Made by a program: the position numbers and the translations under genes
Shown here: positions 1 to 4,522 of the stretch, one piece after another
Position numbering within the stretch: position 1 is the first letter of the stretch
Layout: each line of letters begins with the position of its first letter
Notes under the pieces: generated by a model
Databases searched by the model: none
What the model saw: only the letters and a program-made list of their open reading frames with translations
What the model was told of the DNA's origin: nothing
Origin: an uncultured Clostridia bacterium
Lineage (GTDB): Bacteria; Bacillota; Clostridia; Oscillospirales; Ruminococcaceae
DNA: 9,753 nucleotides
NCBI GenBank assembly: GCA_946563605.1
Contig: CAMNVW010000040.1
Location: forward strand, 1 to 9,753
Reading direction: 5' to 3'

Positions 1-673
1 CGACTGCCGCATTGTTGCAGGTATCGACCTTCATGCCGCTGACTACACTTATCCTTGCTTCACCAAACCAAACGCATGTACCGTTGACTGCGACGTTATC
101 GTTGATTTCTCCCATCCGTCGGCGACCTCTTCCCTGCTCGAATATGCAGTAAACAAGCACATTCCGGCGGTCATCTGCACGACCGGACTTTCGGACGAGC
201 AAATCAACGAAATCCATGAGGCGGCAAAATCCATCCCCATTTTCTTCTCTGCGAATATGTCCCTCGGCGTTTCGTTGTTGTGCGAATTAGCTAAAAAAGC
301 GGCGCAGGTTTTGGGAAATGATTTTGACATCGAAATCATCGAAAAACATCATAACCGCAAAGTGGACGCGCCAAGCGGAACTGCGCTGATGCTGGCTGAC
401 GCAATTTCCGAAGAACTCCCACAGGAACCGCAGTATCTTTATGACCGTCACAGCCGCCGCTCTGCACGTTCCAAAAACGAAATCGGTATCCATTCTGTCC
501 GCGGCGGCACAATCGTTGGCGAACACGAGATCCTCTTTGCAGGTCGTGACGAGATCGTCTCTTTGAAACATACCGCCATGAGCAAGGAGATCTTTGCCAC
601 CGGCGCTATCAATGCTGCGCTGTTCCTCGCAAATCAGCAGCCGGGACTTTACAATATGAGCCATTTGGTTTAA
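1..673 (+). CDS. dapB: 4-hydroxy-tetrahydrodipicolinate reductase, 5'-truncated by the window edge
   Basis: DapB reduces 4-hydroxy-tetrahydrodipicolinate to tetrahydrodipicolinate with NAD(P)H, in the cytoplasmic lysine/diaminopimelate pathway. The frame is open from base 2, giving 223 visible residues and a TAA at 671-673. About 30 N-terminal residues are missing, including the GxxGxMG nucleotide-binding loop. The family signature EKHHNRKVDAPSGTA is encoded at about 341-385 and holds the catalytic His pair and Lys. Upstream are VDFSHP and CTTGLS, the usual Rossmann-side motifs. The C-terminal GRDEIVSLKHTAMS stretch and the final GLYNMSHLV are typical of full-length DapB, so the 3' end is intact. 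An ACT-domain gene follows after 51 bp in the same direction, suggesting an operon. An upstream dapA would be expected outside the window. Family assignment is near certain. Confidence 0.97.
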   Translation, partial: DCRIVAGIDLHAADYTYPCFTKPNACTVDCDVIVDFSHPSATSSLLEYAVNKHIPAVICTTGLSDEQINEIHEAAKSIPIFFSANMSLGVSLLCELAKKAAQVLGNDFDIEIIEKHHNRKVDAPSGTALMLADAISEELPQEPQYLYDRHSRRSARSKNEIGIHSVRGGTIVGEHEILFAGRDEIVSLKHTAMSKEIFATGAINAALFLANQQPGLYNMSHLV

Positions 674-707
674 GATCATCTTATCGGTTATCTGAAACAT
701 TTTTGCG

Positions 708-717
708 AGGAGAAAGG
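708..717 (+). promoter_or_regulatory. Ribosome binding site of the ACT-domain gene
   Basis: AGGAGAAAGG lies seven bases before the ATG at 725 and fixes this start. Confidence 0.85.
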
Positions 718-724
718 ATTTTTT

Positions 725-1195
725 ATGAACGGTGTAAGCAAAATTTCTGTGACAGAGGACATCTCTTTAATCAGCTTGAATCGTGTGCCGCACGCATTGG
801 CGGCAGCTTCCCAAATCATGACCGAATTTGCCGCACAGGGCATCAACATCGACATGATTTCCCAGTCCGCACCCGTCGGAGAATGTGCGGATGTTTCTTT
901 CACGGTCGATTCCGACGATGTTGTCCGCGCGCTGTCGATCATTCAGCATTTTCGTGAGGAACATCCTTCGGTGCGCCCAAGCGTTTCCAACGGCAGCTGC
1001 AAAATCCAGCTTTACGGCGAAGAAATGCGCAGCCGTCCGGGCGTTGCTGCAAAAGCATTTTCCATTGTTTCCGCGCTGACCGATGAAATCATGCTGATTA
1101 CGACCTCCGAAGTCGATATTTCCATCCTGATTCCACAGCACGAGCTTTCCGCTGTGCTGGAAGCGCTTGGAAGTTATTTTGAGGTTGCTATTTAA
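725..1195 (+). CDS. Stand-alone tandem ACT-domain protein, like the regulatory domain of aspartokinase
   Basis: This 156-residue cytoplasmic protein consists of two ACT domains and nothing else. ACT1 is about residues 5-75 and includes GINIDMISQS, a phrase characteristic of aspartokinase ACT domains. ACT2 is about residues 85-156 and includes MRSRPGVAAKAFS and an LITTSEVDISILIP strand, matching the second aspartokinase ACT domain. No amino-acid kinase domain precedes it, and ACT1 has VPHALAA where aspartokinases usually have a DxPG-type ligand loop. The start is set by AGGAGAAAGG at 708-717, seven bases before the ATG. The position after dapB suggests a role in aspartate-family amino-acid control, perhaps as a trans-acting subunit like the beta chain of Bacillus aspartokinase II. 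That role is inference; the domain assignment is firm. A small frame begins on its stop codon. Confidence 0.9.
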   Translation: MNGVSKISVTEDISLISLNRVPHALAAASQIMTEFAAQGINIDMISQSAPVGECADVSFTVDSDDVVRALSIIQHFREEHPSVRPSVSNGSCKIQLYGEEMRSRPGVAAKAFSIVSALTDEIMLITTSEVDISILIPQHELSAVLEALGSYFEVAI

Positions 1196-1404
1196 TGGGA
1201 AGTATCGGCGAAAGCAACTCTGTGTGTTGCCTTGATTGCCGCTACTGCTGGCAGGATGACCGCAGCACCGACTACCGGCGACCGCCCTGCTTTTTCTGCC
1301 GCAGAAAGGGCAGCTTTTTCAGCCGGAATTACCGCGTCGGCGAAGGTACGCGCATCGACCCAAAGCAGGCTGTCTGTGCGCAGTTTTCCAAAAAAGAAAG
1401 CTAA
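1195..1404 (+). CDS. Small cysteine-rich protein, possible zinc-binding knuckle, function unknown
   Basis: I do not recognise this 69-residue frame as a known family. Residues 11-19 read CCLDCRYCW and residues 32-35 read CFFC. The CxxC pairs about 15 residues apart could bind zinc or a similar metal, and a further Cys lies near residue 61. The rest is rich in Arg and aromatic residues. Three things support it being real. Its ATG overlaps the ACT gene's stop by one base (TAATG), which allows translational coupling. Its third codon positions are mostly G or C, like the neighbouring genes. Its TAA falls three bases before the stem of the operon terminator. A weak GAGG lies about ten bases before the start. 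Against it, the frame is short and an alternative frame (1232-1432) is also open but runs into the terminator. There is no signal peptide or membrane segment. Confidence 0.5.
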   Translation: MGSIGESNSVCCLDCRYCWQDDRSTDYRRPPCFFCRRKGSFFSRNYRVGEGTRIDPKQAVCAQFSKKES

Positions 1405-1407
1405 AAC

Positions 1408-1443
1408 AAAGAGCTCCTATGCGAAAGCATAGGAGCTCTTTTT
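1408..1443 (+). terminator. Rho-independent terminator of the dapB operon
   Basis: A perfect 15-bp stem has arms at 1408-1422 and 1427-1441, closed by a GAAA tetraloop and followed by a T run to 1443. On the minus strand the stem is followed by a TTTGTTTT-like stretch, so it may also stop transcripts coming from the lectin-like gene at 1703-2290. Confidence 0.93.
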
Positions 1444-1482
1444 GTAAAGGAACAAATATAAAATAAAAACGTTTGGGGCAGT

Positions 1483-1510
1483 AGAAGTTCATTGTAAATA
1501 ATGAACTTCT
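1483..1510. repeat. Perfect 11-bp inverted repeat (hairpin)
   Basis: AGAAGTTCATT at 1483-1493 pairs exactly with AATGAACTTCT at 1500-1510 around a six-base loop. It lacks a good T run on either side, so it is not a convincing terminator. It sits at the left end of a gene-free stretch (1445-1702) and may belong to the repeat element beside it. Confidence 0.65.
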
Positions 1511-1524
1511 TTCAGTATACACAC

Positions 1525-1683
1525 GGCGGTGCGGCGGCAACGCCGCTGTGCTACCGCACCGGTGCATCGAACCGAAAACAGTGCCACTGATGATTTATTT
1601 TTATTGTTTTATGTTGGGACGTTGTCCCAAACCCAACCAAAGGCGCTGCCTTTGGAAACCGTGAGCTTTTTGAAAAAAGCTCA
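1525..1683. repeat. Array of short palindromes, probable dispersed intergenic repeat element
   Basis: The gene-free stretch 1445-1702 holds a run of hairpins. GCGGCG (1531-1536) pairs with CGCCGC (1541-1546) around GCAA. TTGGGAC (1614-1620) pairs with GTCCCAA (1624-1630). CCAAAGGC (1637-1644) pairs with GCCTTTGG (1648-1655). TGAGCTTTT (1662-1670) pairs with AAAAGCTCA (1675-1683). An alternative pairing joins CGGTGCGG at 1527-1534 with CCGCACCG at 1554-1561. Three-base loops and AACC/ACCC-type linkers recur. Consecutive small palindromes of this kind resemble dispersed non-coding repeats in clostridial genomes. No transposase or long terminal repeat is present, and copy number cannot be judged from one window. 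Confidence 0.6.
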
Positions 1684-1702
1684 ACCAAAAACTCTTATTA
1701 TA

Positions 1703-2290
1703 TTATCTTTTTTTGCCTCTTCTTCTATTGGAGGTCTTTACCGGTTTCGGAGGTGCTGGTTCTGCTTTTTTGATAGCAGATGGTTCCGGCACTTTCAGAT
1801 TGGTTGGATCCGGTGTTTTAATGGCTGTCGGGTCCGGTGTTTTGATAGCGGACGGTTCCTTTGGCTTGATGTCGGTTCTTGGCTTTTCTGCGGCTTCAAT
1901 CGTCCAAAGCTGGTTTTCTCCGCCTTTTTCCCAAATCTGTACATGGAGATCATCCTGCAAAGCGACATCCAGATATTTTCCGCTGGAAAGCGAACGCAGA
2001 CGAACGTTTTCAGCTTCTTCCTCAATCGTCCAAAGCTGGCTGTTTGTATCAATAATTTCCCACTGATGTGTCCATGCGCCGTTTACTGTGCCGCCCGCGA
2101 TGATATCCAGCGCTTTTTTGCTCTGCACATTGACCAGACGGTATGTGCCGTCTGCTTCGGGAGAAAATCTCCACAGCTGCGCTTTTGCAGCGTCTTTTTC
2201 CTCTACTGTAACCAGACCATCCTCGCCGGCGGTCAAAAGTTTGCCCGATGCTGCGGCAACATAATATTCTTTCGTTTTAAAAATTTTCAT
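1703..2290 (-). CDS. Ricin-B-type beta-trefoil protein with proline/lysine octapeptide-repeat tail
   Basis: This 195-residue protein begins with a ricin-type beta-trefoil (about residues 1-133), a fold that usually binds carbohydrate. The diagnostic QxW motifs are at residues 38-40, 85-87 and 127-129 (each QLW), with a fourth QIW at 118-120. Spacings of 47 and 42 residues fit three trefoil lobes. Residues 146-177 form four tandem octapeptides of pattern P-[ST]-[AN]-[IL]-K-x-[PA]-[DE], followed by PAPPKP and a basic RRRGKKR end. No signal peptide, membrane segment or sorting motif is visible, so a cytoplasmic location or non-classical export must be considered. Start choice rests on AAGGAAGAG at 2296-2304, five bases before the ATG. 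A near-consensus promoter lies at 2393-2421. The gene diverges from an S24-type repressor. The ligand is unknown; the fold assignment is strong. Confidence 0.86.
   Translation of the reverse strand: MKIFKTKEYYVAAASGKLLTAGEDGLVTVEEKDAAKAQLWRFSPEADGTYRLVNVQSKKALDIIAGGTVNGAWTHQWEIIDTNSQLWTIEEEAENVRLRSLSSGKYLDVALQDDLHVQIWEKGGENQLWTIEAAEKPRTDIKPKEPSAIKTPDPTAIKTPDPTNLKVPEPSAIKKAEPAPPKPVKTSNRRRGKKR
1760..1855 (-). repeat. Four 24-bp tandem coding repeats in the lectin-like gene
   Basis: These bases encode octapeptides PSAIKTPD, PTAIKTPD, PTNLKVPE and PSAIKKAE. The first two copies are closest in sequence. The unit is in frame, so copy-number changes would keep the gene open. Confidence 0.85.
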
Positions 2291-2320
2291 ACTGACTCTT
2301 CCTTCGTTTGATTTGACGGG

Positions 2321-2371
2321 GCAGCGACACTAAAAGTCTGTCCCAATGAAAAGTGTCAACGCTGCTTTTTT
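2321..2371 (+). other. Bulged hairpin in the lectin-gene leader, terminator-like on the plus strand
   Basis: GCAGC-GACACT at 2321-2331 pairs with AGTGTC (2352-2357) and GCTGC (2361-2365), with AAC bulged out and a 20-base loop. Six T residues follow at 2366-2371 on the plus strand, so it looks like a plus-strand terminator. No plus-strand gene precedes it closely. On the minus strand it would fold in the 5' leader of the lectin-like mRNA, upstream of its ribosome binding site. Confidence 0.5.
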
Positions 2372-2392
2372 CTTCTTTATTGATTCTCTTCT

Positions 2393-2421
2393 AGTATAGC
2401 ACCTGTTGAGCAAATGGTCAA
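2393..2421 (-). promoter_or_regulatory. Sigma-A-type promoter of the lectin-like gene
   Basis: Read on the minus strand, TTGACC (2416-2421) and TATACT (2393-2398) are separated by exactly 17 bases. A TGC directly before the -10 makes it an extended -10. The predicted mRNA start near 2386 leaves a leader of about 95 bases. Confidence 0.8.
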
Positions 2422-2520
2422 ATACAGGGCGCTTATTTTGTCAAAAAGTTCATAAAATCAAATGATGGATTCTGTAAACCTTCTGTTTCGGCTCAATTCT
2501 TTTTTTCTCTGCTTTTATTT

Positions 2521-2559
2521 TAGCACTATGCAAACCAGAAGTTGATAGCACTGTGCAAA
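2521..2559. repeat. Direct repeat between divergent promoters, candidate operator pair
   Basis: TAGCACTATGCAAA at 2521-2534 recurs as TAGCACTGTGCAAA at 2546-2559, 13 of 14 bases identical and 25 bp apart start to start. The core GCACTGTGC of the second copy is a perfect odd palindrome, and the first copy is one mismatch pair away. The pair lies roughly 54-92 bp upstream of the predicted start of the S24-type repressor mRNA. It may be the repressor's own operator; this is inference from position. Confidence 0.45.
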
Positions 2560-2577
2560 TATTTTTTATTCCTCATG

Positions 2578-2606
2578 TTGCGCGTCGCAAAATAATGTGC
2601 TATAAT
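2578..2606 (+). promoter_or_regulatory. Extended -10 promoter of the S24-type repressor
   Basis: TTGCGC (2578-2583) and a perfect TATAAT (2601-2606) are 17 bases apart, with TGC just before the -10. Transcription would begin near 2613, right at the ribosome binding site. This excludes the in-frame ATG codons at 2553 and 2595 as starts. Confidence 0.8.
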
Positions 2607-2613
2607 AAAAATA

Positions 2614-2622
2614 AAGGAGAGG
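2614..2622 (+). promoter_or_regulatory. Ribosome binding site selecting the GTG start of the repressor gene
   Basis: AAGGAGAGG lies five bases before GTG 2628. It is the only good site near the start and lies essentially at the 5' end of the predicted mRNA, leaving a very short leader. Confidence 0.88.
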
Positions 2623-2627
2623 ATATT

Positions 2628-3281
2628 GTGGAAAAAAACATTCAAACCGGTAAGCGCATCCAATCCCGGCGGGAGGCACTTGGATTGAATCTTGGCGACA
2701 TCGCCAGAGAAGTCGGCGTGGCTGTTTCGACAATACAGCGCTATGAAAAAGGGAAAATCGAAAAAATCAAGCTGCCCGTTATCGACGCAATCGCGAAAGC
2801 GCTTCAGGTAGATCCTGCGTGGCTGCTGTGTGAAACTGATCAAATGACCGCCTCCGGCGTTGACATATCCTCCATCACCAATCTGATTCCCCTGCCCAAG
2901 ACCTACAAAATCCCGCTGATCGGCGAAATCGCCTGCGGCAGTCCGATTTTGGCTGACCAAAACGTCGAAGCTATTCTGGAGGTTCCCGAGCATATCAAAG
3001 CGGATTTTGCGCTGCGCTGTTATGGCGACAGCATGATTGGAGCGCACATTCACGACGGCGACATCGTTTATATCCGTCAGCAAGCTGATGTTGAAAACGG
3101 ATGTATCGCAGCGGTCTGCATCGAAACCTCCGCGACGCTCAAAAAAGTTTATAAATATCCGAACAAGCTGGTGCTTTCTCCGGCAAACCCACAGTATGAA
3201 CCGCTGGTTTACACCGACGACGAATTATTACAGGTGCGCATCTTAGGCAAAGCGGTTGGATTTACAAGCTTAATCGAATAA
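2628..3281 (+). CDS. Cro/CI-type repressor with S24 (LexA/UmuD-like) self-cleavage domain
   Basis: This is a 217-residue cytoplasmic DNA-binding repressor starting at GTG. Residues 5-62 form an XRE-family helix-turn-helix (LGDIAREVGVAVSTIQRYEKGK). A linker leads to an S24 peptidase domain at about residues 92-215. The autocleavage parts are all visible: a Cys103-Gly104 bond in GEIACGSP, Ser135 in YGDSM, and Lys172 in TLKKVY. Ser and Lys are 37 residues apart, the same spacing as LexA Ser119-Lys156. The Cys-Gly scissile pair is the UmuD type rather than the Ala-Gly of LexA and lambda CI. The protein is therefore expected to be inactivated when RecA filaments form. The XRE domain argues against true LexA, which has a winged helix. 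No phage genes are nearby. It diverges from a lectin-like gene, a plausible target. The true target is unknown. Confidence 0.93.
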   Translation: MEKNIQTGKRIQSRREALGLNLGDIAREVGVAVSTIQRYEKGKIEKIKLPVIDAIAKALQVDPAWLLCETDQMTASGVDISSITNLIPLPKTYKIPLIGEIACGSPILADQNVEAILEVPEHIKADFALRCYGDSMIGAHIHDGDIVYIRQQADVENGCIAAVCIETSATLKKVYKYPNKLVLSPANPQYEPLVYTDDELLQVRILGKAVGFTSLIE

Positions 3282-3311
3282 AAAAGCTCTATCGTTTGAT
3301 AGAGCTTTTTT
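3281..3311. terminator. Bidirectional terminator between convergent repressor and RHH genes
   Basis: AAAAAGCTCTATC at 3281-3293 pairs perfectly with GATAGAGCTTTTT at 3298-3310 around a GTTT loop. The flanking A and T runs serve both strands. It overlaps the repressor's stop codon and lies 12 bases past the end of the minus-strand RHH gene. Confidence 0.92.
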
Positions 3312-3322
3312 ATTGCTGTTTT

Positions 3323-3505
3323 TTACTTTTTTAAATCCTCCGGCAATTCGATTTCGCCATGTTCCTTTTCAAAATTCATAATGCTTTGCCGAATCAGATA
3401 GAGAATCTGCCCGTTGATCGACCTGCCTTCATATTTTGCAACATAAGATAATTTATAATGACTTTCTATGTCTGTCTTAATCCCAAGATGTTTATTCTTT
3501 TCCAT
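3323..3505 (-). CDS. Arc-type ribbon-helix-helix DNA-binding protein
   Basis: This 60-residue protein resembles small Arc/MetJ-class regulators. Residues 6-12 (HLGIKTD) would form the DNA-contacting strand. Helices follow at about 13-26 (IESHYKLSYVAKYE) and 30-48 (INGQILYLIRQSIMNFEKEH), joined by a GRS turn. It would act as a dimer or higher oligomer on palindromic DNA. GAGG at 3511-3514 (read on the minus strand) precedes the ATG by five bases. Two copies of the palindrome-like GTACTTAAAGTAAGT lie in the gap to the divergent SLOG-type gene at 3627, the expected layout for a regulator of itself and its neighbour. That regulation is inference. A possible minus-strand promoter is TTAACA at 3575-3580 and TAAACT at 3553-3558, 16 bases apart. 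No toxin gene adjoins it in the same direction, so an antitoxin role is not supported. Confidence 0.86.
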   Translation of the reverse strand: MEKNKHLGIKTDIESHYKLSYVAKYEGRSINGQILYLIRQSIMNFEKEHGEIELPEDLKK

Positions 3506-3513
3506 ATCCGCCT

Positions 3514-3554
3514 CTTAAAATGTACTTAAAGTAAGTCTTTTCCTACATTTTAAG
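3514..3554. repeat. 11-bp perfect inverted repeat in the RHH gene's upstream region
   Basis: CTTAAAATGTA at 3514-3524 is matched exactly by TACATTTTAAG at 3544-3554 with 19 bases between. One arm abuts the RHH gene's GAGG and overlaps the first operator copy. It could be a DNA site or, if the mRNA starts far enough upstream, a hairpin touching the ribosome binding site. Confidence 0.65.
3522..3536. promoter_or_regulatory. Candidate RHH operator, copy 1
   Basis: GTACTTAAAGTAAGT repeats exactly at 3582-3596. It is palindromic around AAG except at its last two positions. It lies just upstream of the RHH gene, in the expected leader or promoter-proximal region. Confidence 0.65.
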
Positions 3555-3581
3555 TTTATTTTGGCTTATGATGTTGTTAAC

Positions 3582-3598
3582 GTACTTAAAGTAAGTAC
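3582..3598. promoter_or_regulatory. Candidate RHH operator, copy 2 (perfect palindrome)
   Basis: GTACTTA-AAG-TAAGTAC is a perfect 7-bp inverted repeat with a three-base centre. It begins 60 bp after copy 1 and lies 28 bp before the SLOG gene's ATG, where it would cover the likely promoter (a possible -35 is TTGTTA at 3574-3579). Confidence 0.7.
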
Positions 3599-3626
3599 AT
3601 TAAATTTTCAAAAAGGGGCTGCTTTT

Positions 3627-3989
3627 ATGAAAGTTGCTGTCATCGGCTCGCGCGGACTATCGGTAAACAATCTGGAGGATTATCTGCCCGAAGGCGTCAC
3701 GGAAATCGTTTCGGGCGGCGCTGTCGGCATCGACACCTGCGCAAAAAATTATGCAAACCAACACGGACTCGCGCTCACTGAATTTCTGCCGGATTACGCG
3801 CGCTTTTCGCGCGTCGCACCGCTTAAACGCAACGACCAAATCGTGGATTATGCCGACATGGTGATTGCGTTTTGGGACGGCAAATCGTGCGGCACAAAAT
3901 ACGTCATCGACTGCGCCGCACGAAAAGGGAAAAAAATCATCATCCACCGCACGGAAAAGGCACCGACAAAAAATGAGCAGGCAAATTAA
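3627..3989 (+). CDS. SLOG/DUF2493-type Rossmann-fold protein (DprA/LOG-like)
   Basis: This 120-residue cytoplasmic protein has the SLOG-superfamily layout: GSRG at residues 7-10, SGGAVGID at 29-36, PLKRND at 65-70, and AFWDGKSCGT at 81-90. The first two and the last are glycine-rich loops that would form a nucleotide-type ligand pocket. It is short for DprA and lacks DprA's DNA-uptake extensions, and it lacks the PGGxGTxxE signature of LOG phosphoribohydrolases, so neither activity should be assumed. Members of this superfamily are often thought to sense or process nucleotide-derived ligands; the ligand here is unknown. Start choice rests on AAAAGGGG at 3611-3618, eight bases before the ATG; an upstream in-frame ATG at 3561 has no ribosome binding site and lies across the operator region. 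It diverges from an RHH regulator with shared operators, suggesting repression by it. Confidence 0.88.
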   Translation: MKVAVIGSRGLSVNNLEDYLPEGVTEIVSGGAVGIDTCAKNYANQHGLALTEFLPDYARFSRVAPLKRNDQIVDYADMVIAFWDGKSCGTKYVIDCAARKGKKIIIHRTEKAPTKNEQAN

Positions 3990-4005
3990 GCCCGCTCATT
4001 TTCAT
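3968..4005. terminator. Two-way terminator between the SLOG and CYTH genes
   Basis: AATGAGC (3972-3978) pairs with GCTCATT (3994-4000), extended by GGC/GCC after one A-C mismatch, with a seven-base loop. On the minus strand it ends in six Ts (A run 3968-3973), a good stop for the pfkA-CYTH transcript. On the plus strand it overlaps the SLOG gene's stop codon and is followed by TTCATTTT. Confidence 0.8.
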
Positions 4006-4006
4006 T

Positions 4007-4495
4007 TTACAGTTCAAAGGAAACTGTGATCTGCTGGCGTTTCCAATAGCCGGACATTGAGTAGTAAGGATCCTCTGTCACATCCTTCAGCAAAAAGGAC
4101 GGCATGACAAAGTTTTTTGCCTGCTCAATGCTGTCAAATTCCACCTCTGCATACGCAAACTTATCATTGACAAGGTTACATTCCAACAAATGCCCATCGT
4201 CAAGCTGAAAAACGCGGTAATCCTTTTTGAGCATCGGAATCGGCAGCAGGGACTCCAGCTCCTCAAATTCCTCTTTGGTAAGCTCCTTTTCAATCTCTTT
4301 TCTTGCCAGTTTGCCCTTGCCCTTCACGCAAAGAATATAGTCGGTGCAGCCATCGCTGAATTCCCGTTTGCGGATGCGGACAACCGGTGTTGCCGCGCTG
4401 AGATACCCCTGAAAGCTCTGCGCCTGTTTGACAAGCGGCAGATTCAGCGAAAGAATCTGCTCCCAGTCGATTAAAAATTTACGTTCAATCTCCAT
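4007..4495 (-). CDS. CYTH-domain (triphosphate tunnel metalloenzyme) protein
   Basis: This 162-residue protein is a single CYTH domain. The diagnostic N-terminal ExExK is present as EIERK at residues 2-6. Further tunnel residues are R40 and R42 (VVRIRK), K58 (CVKGK), E68 and E70 (KEIEKEL), K91 and R94 (KKDYRV), and E117 and E119 (YAEVEF). These line a charged tunnel that holds a triphosphate and metal ions. Bacterial members include inorganic triphosphatases, thiamine triphosphatases and class IV adenylate cyclases. Sequence alone does not separate these, and the absence of a CHAD domain leaves tripolyphosphatase only as a default guess. A strong GGGAGGG at 4503-4509 precedes the ATG. The gene begins 27 bp after pfkA's stop, so the two are very likely co-transcribed, and a terminator follows its own stop. 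Confidence 0.93.
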   Translation of the reverse strand: MEIERKFLIDWEQILSLNLPLVKQAQSFQGYLSAATPVVRIRKREFSDGCTDYILCVKGKGKLARKEIEKELTKEEFEELESLLPIPMLKKDYRVFQLDDGHLLECNLVNDKFAYAEVEFDSIEQAKNFVMPSFLLKDVTEDPYYSMSGYWKRQQITVSFEL

Positions 4496-4522
4496 CGAAA
4501 ATCCCTCCCAGTGTTTGTTTGA

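Noticed and set aside
1232..1432. Alternative 66-codon frame overlapping the cysteine-rich frame
   Set aside because: It has no ribosome binding site, is low-complexity Ala/Lys/Arg and runs into the terminator stem.
1529..2311. Open plus-strand frame of 260 codons opposite the lectin-like gene
   Set aside because: Its product is low-complexity and Cys/Phe-rich with no ribosome binding site. The opposite strand carries clear QxW trefoil repeats with promoter and ribosome binding site.
2553..2627. Upstream in-frame ATG starts for the S24-type repressor
   Set aside because: The ATGs at 2553 and 2595 lie upstream of or inside the predicted -10 element and have no ribosome binding site; the GTG at 2628 has a strong one.
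2290..2630. Classical Gram-positive LexA boxes (GAAC-N4-GTTC) near the S24 repressor
   Set aside because: None was seen by eye; the repressor has an XRE-type DNA-binding domain and would use another operator.
3323..3989. RHH-SLOG pair as a toxin-antitoxin module
   Set aside because: The genes are divergent rather than in one operon, and the SLOG-type protein has no toxin signature.
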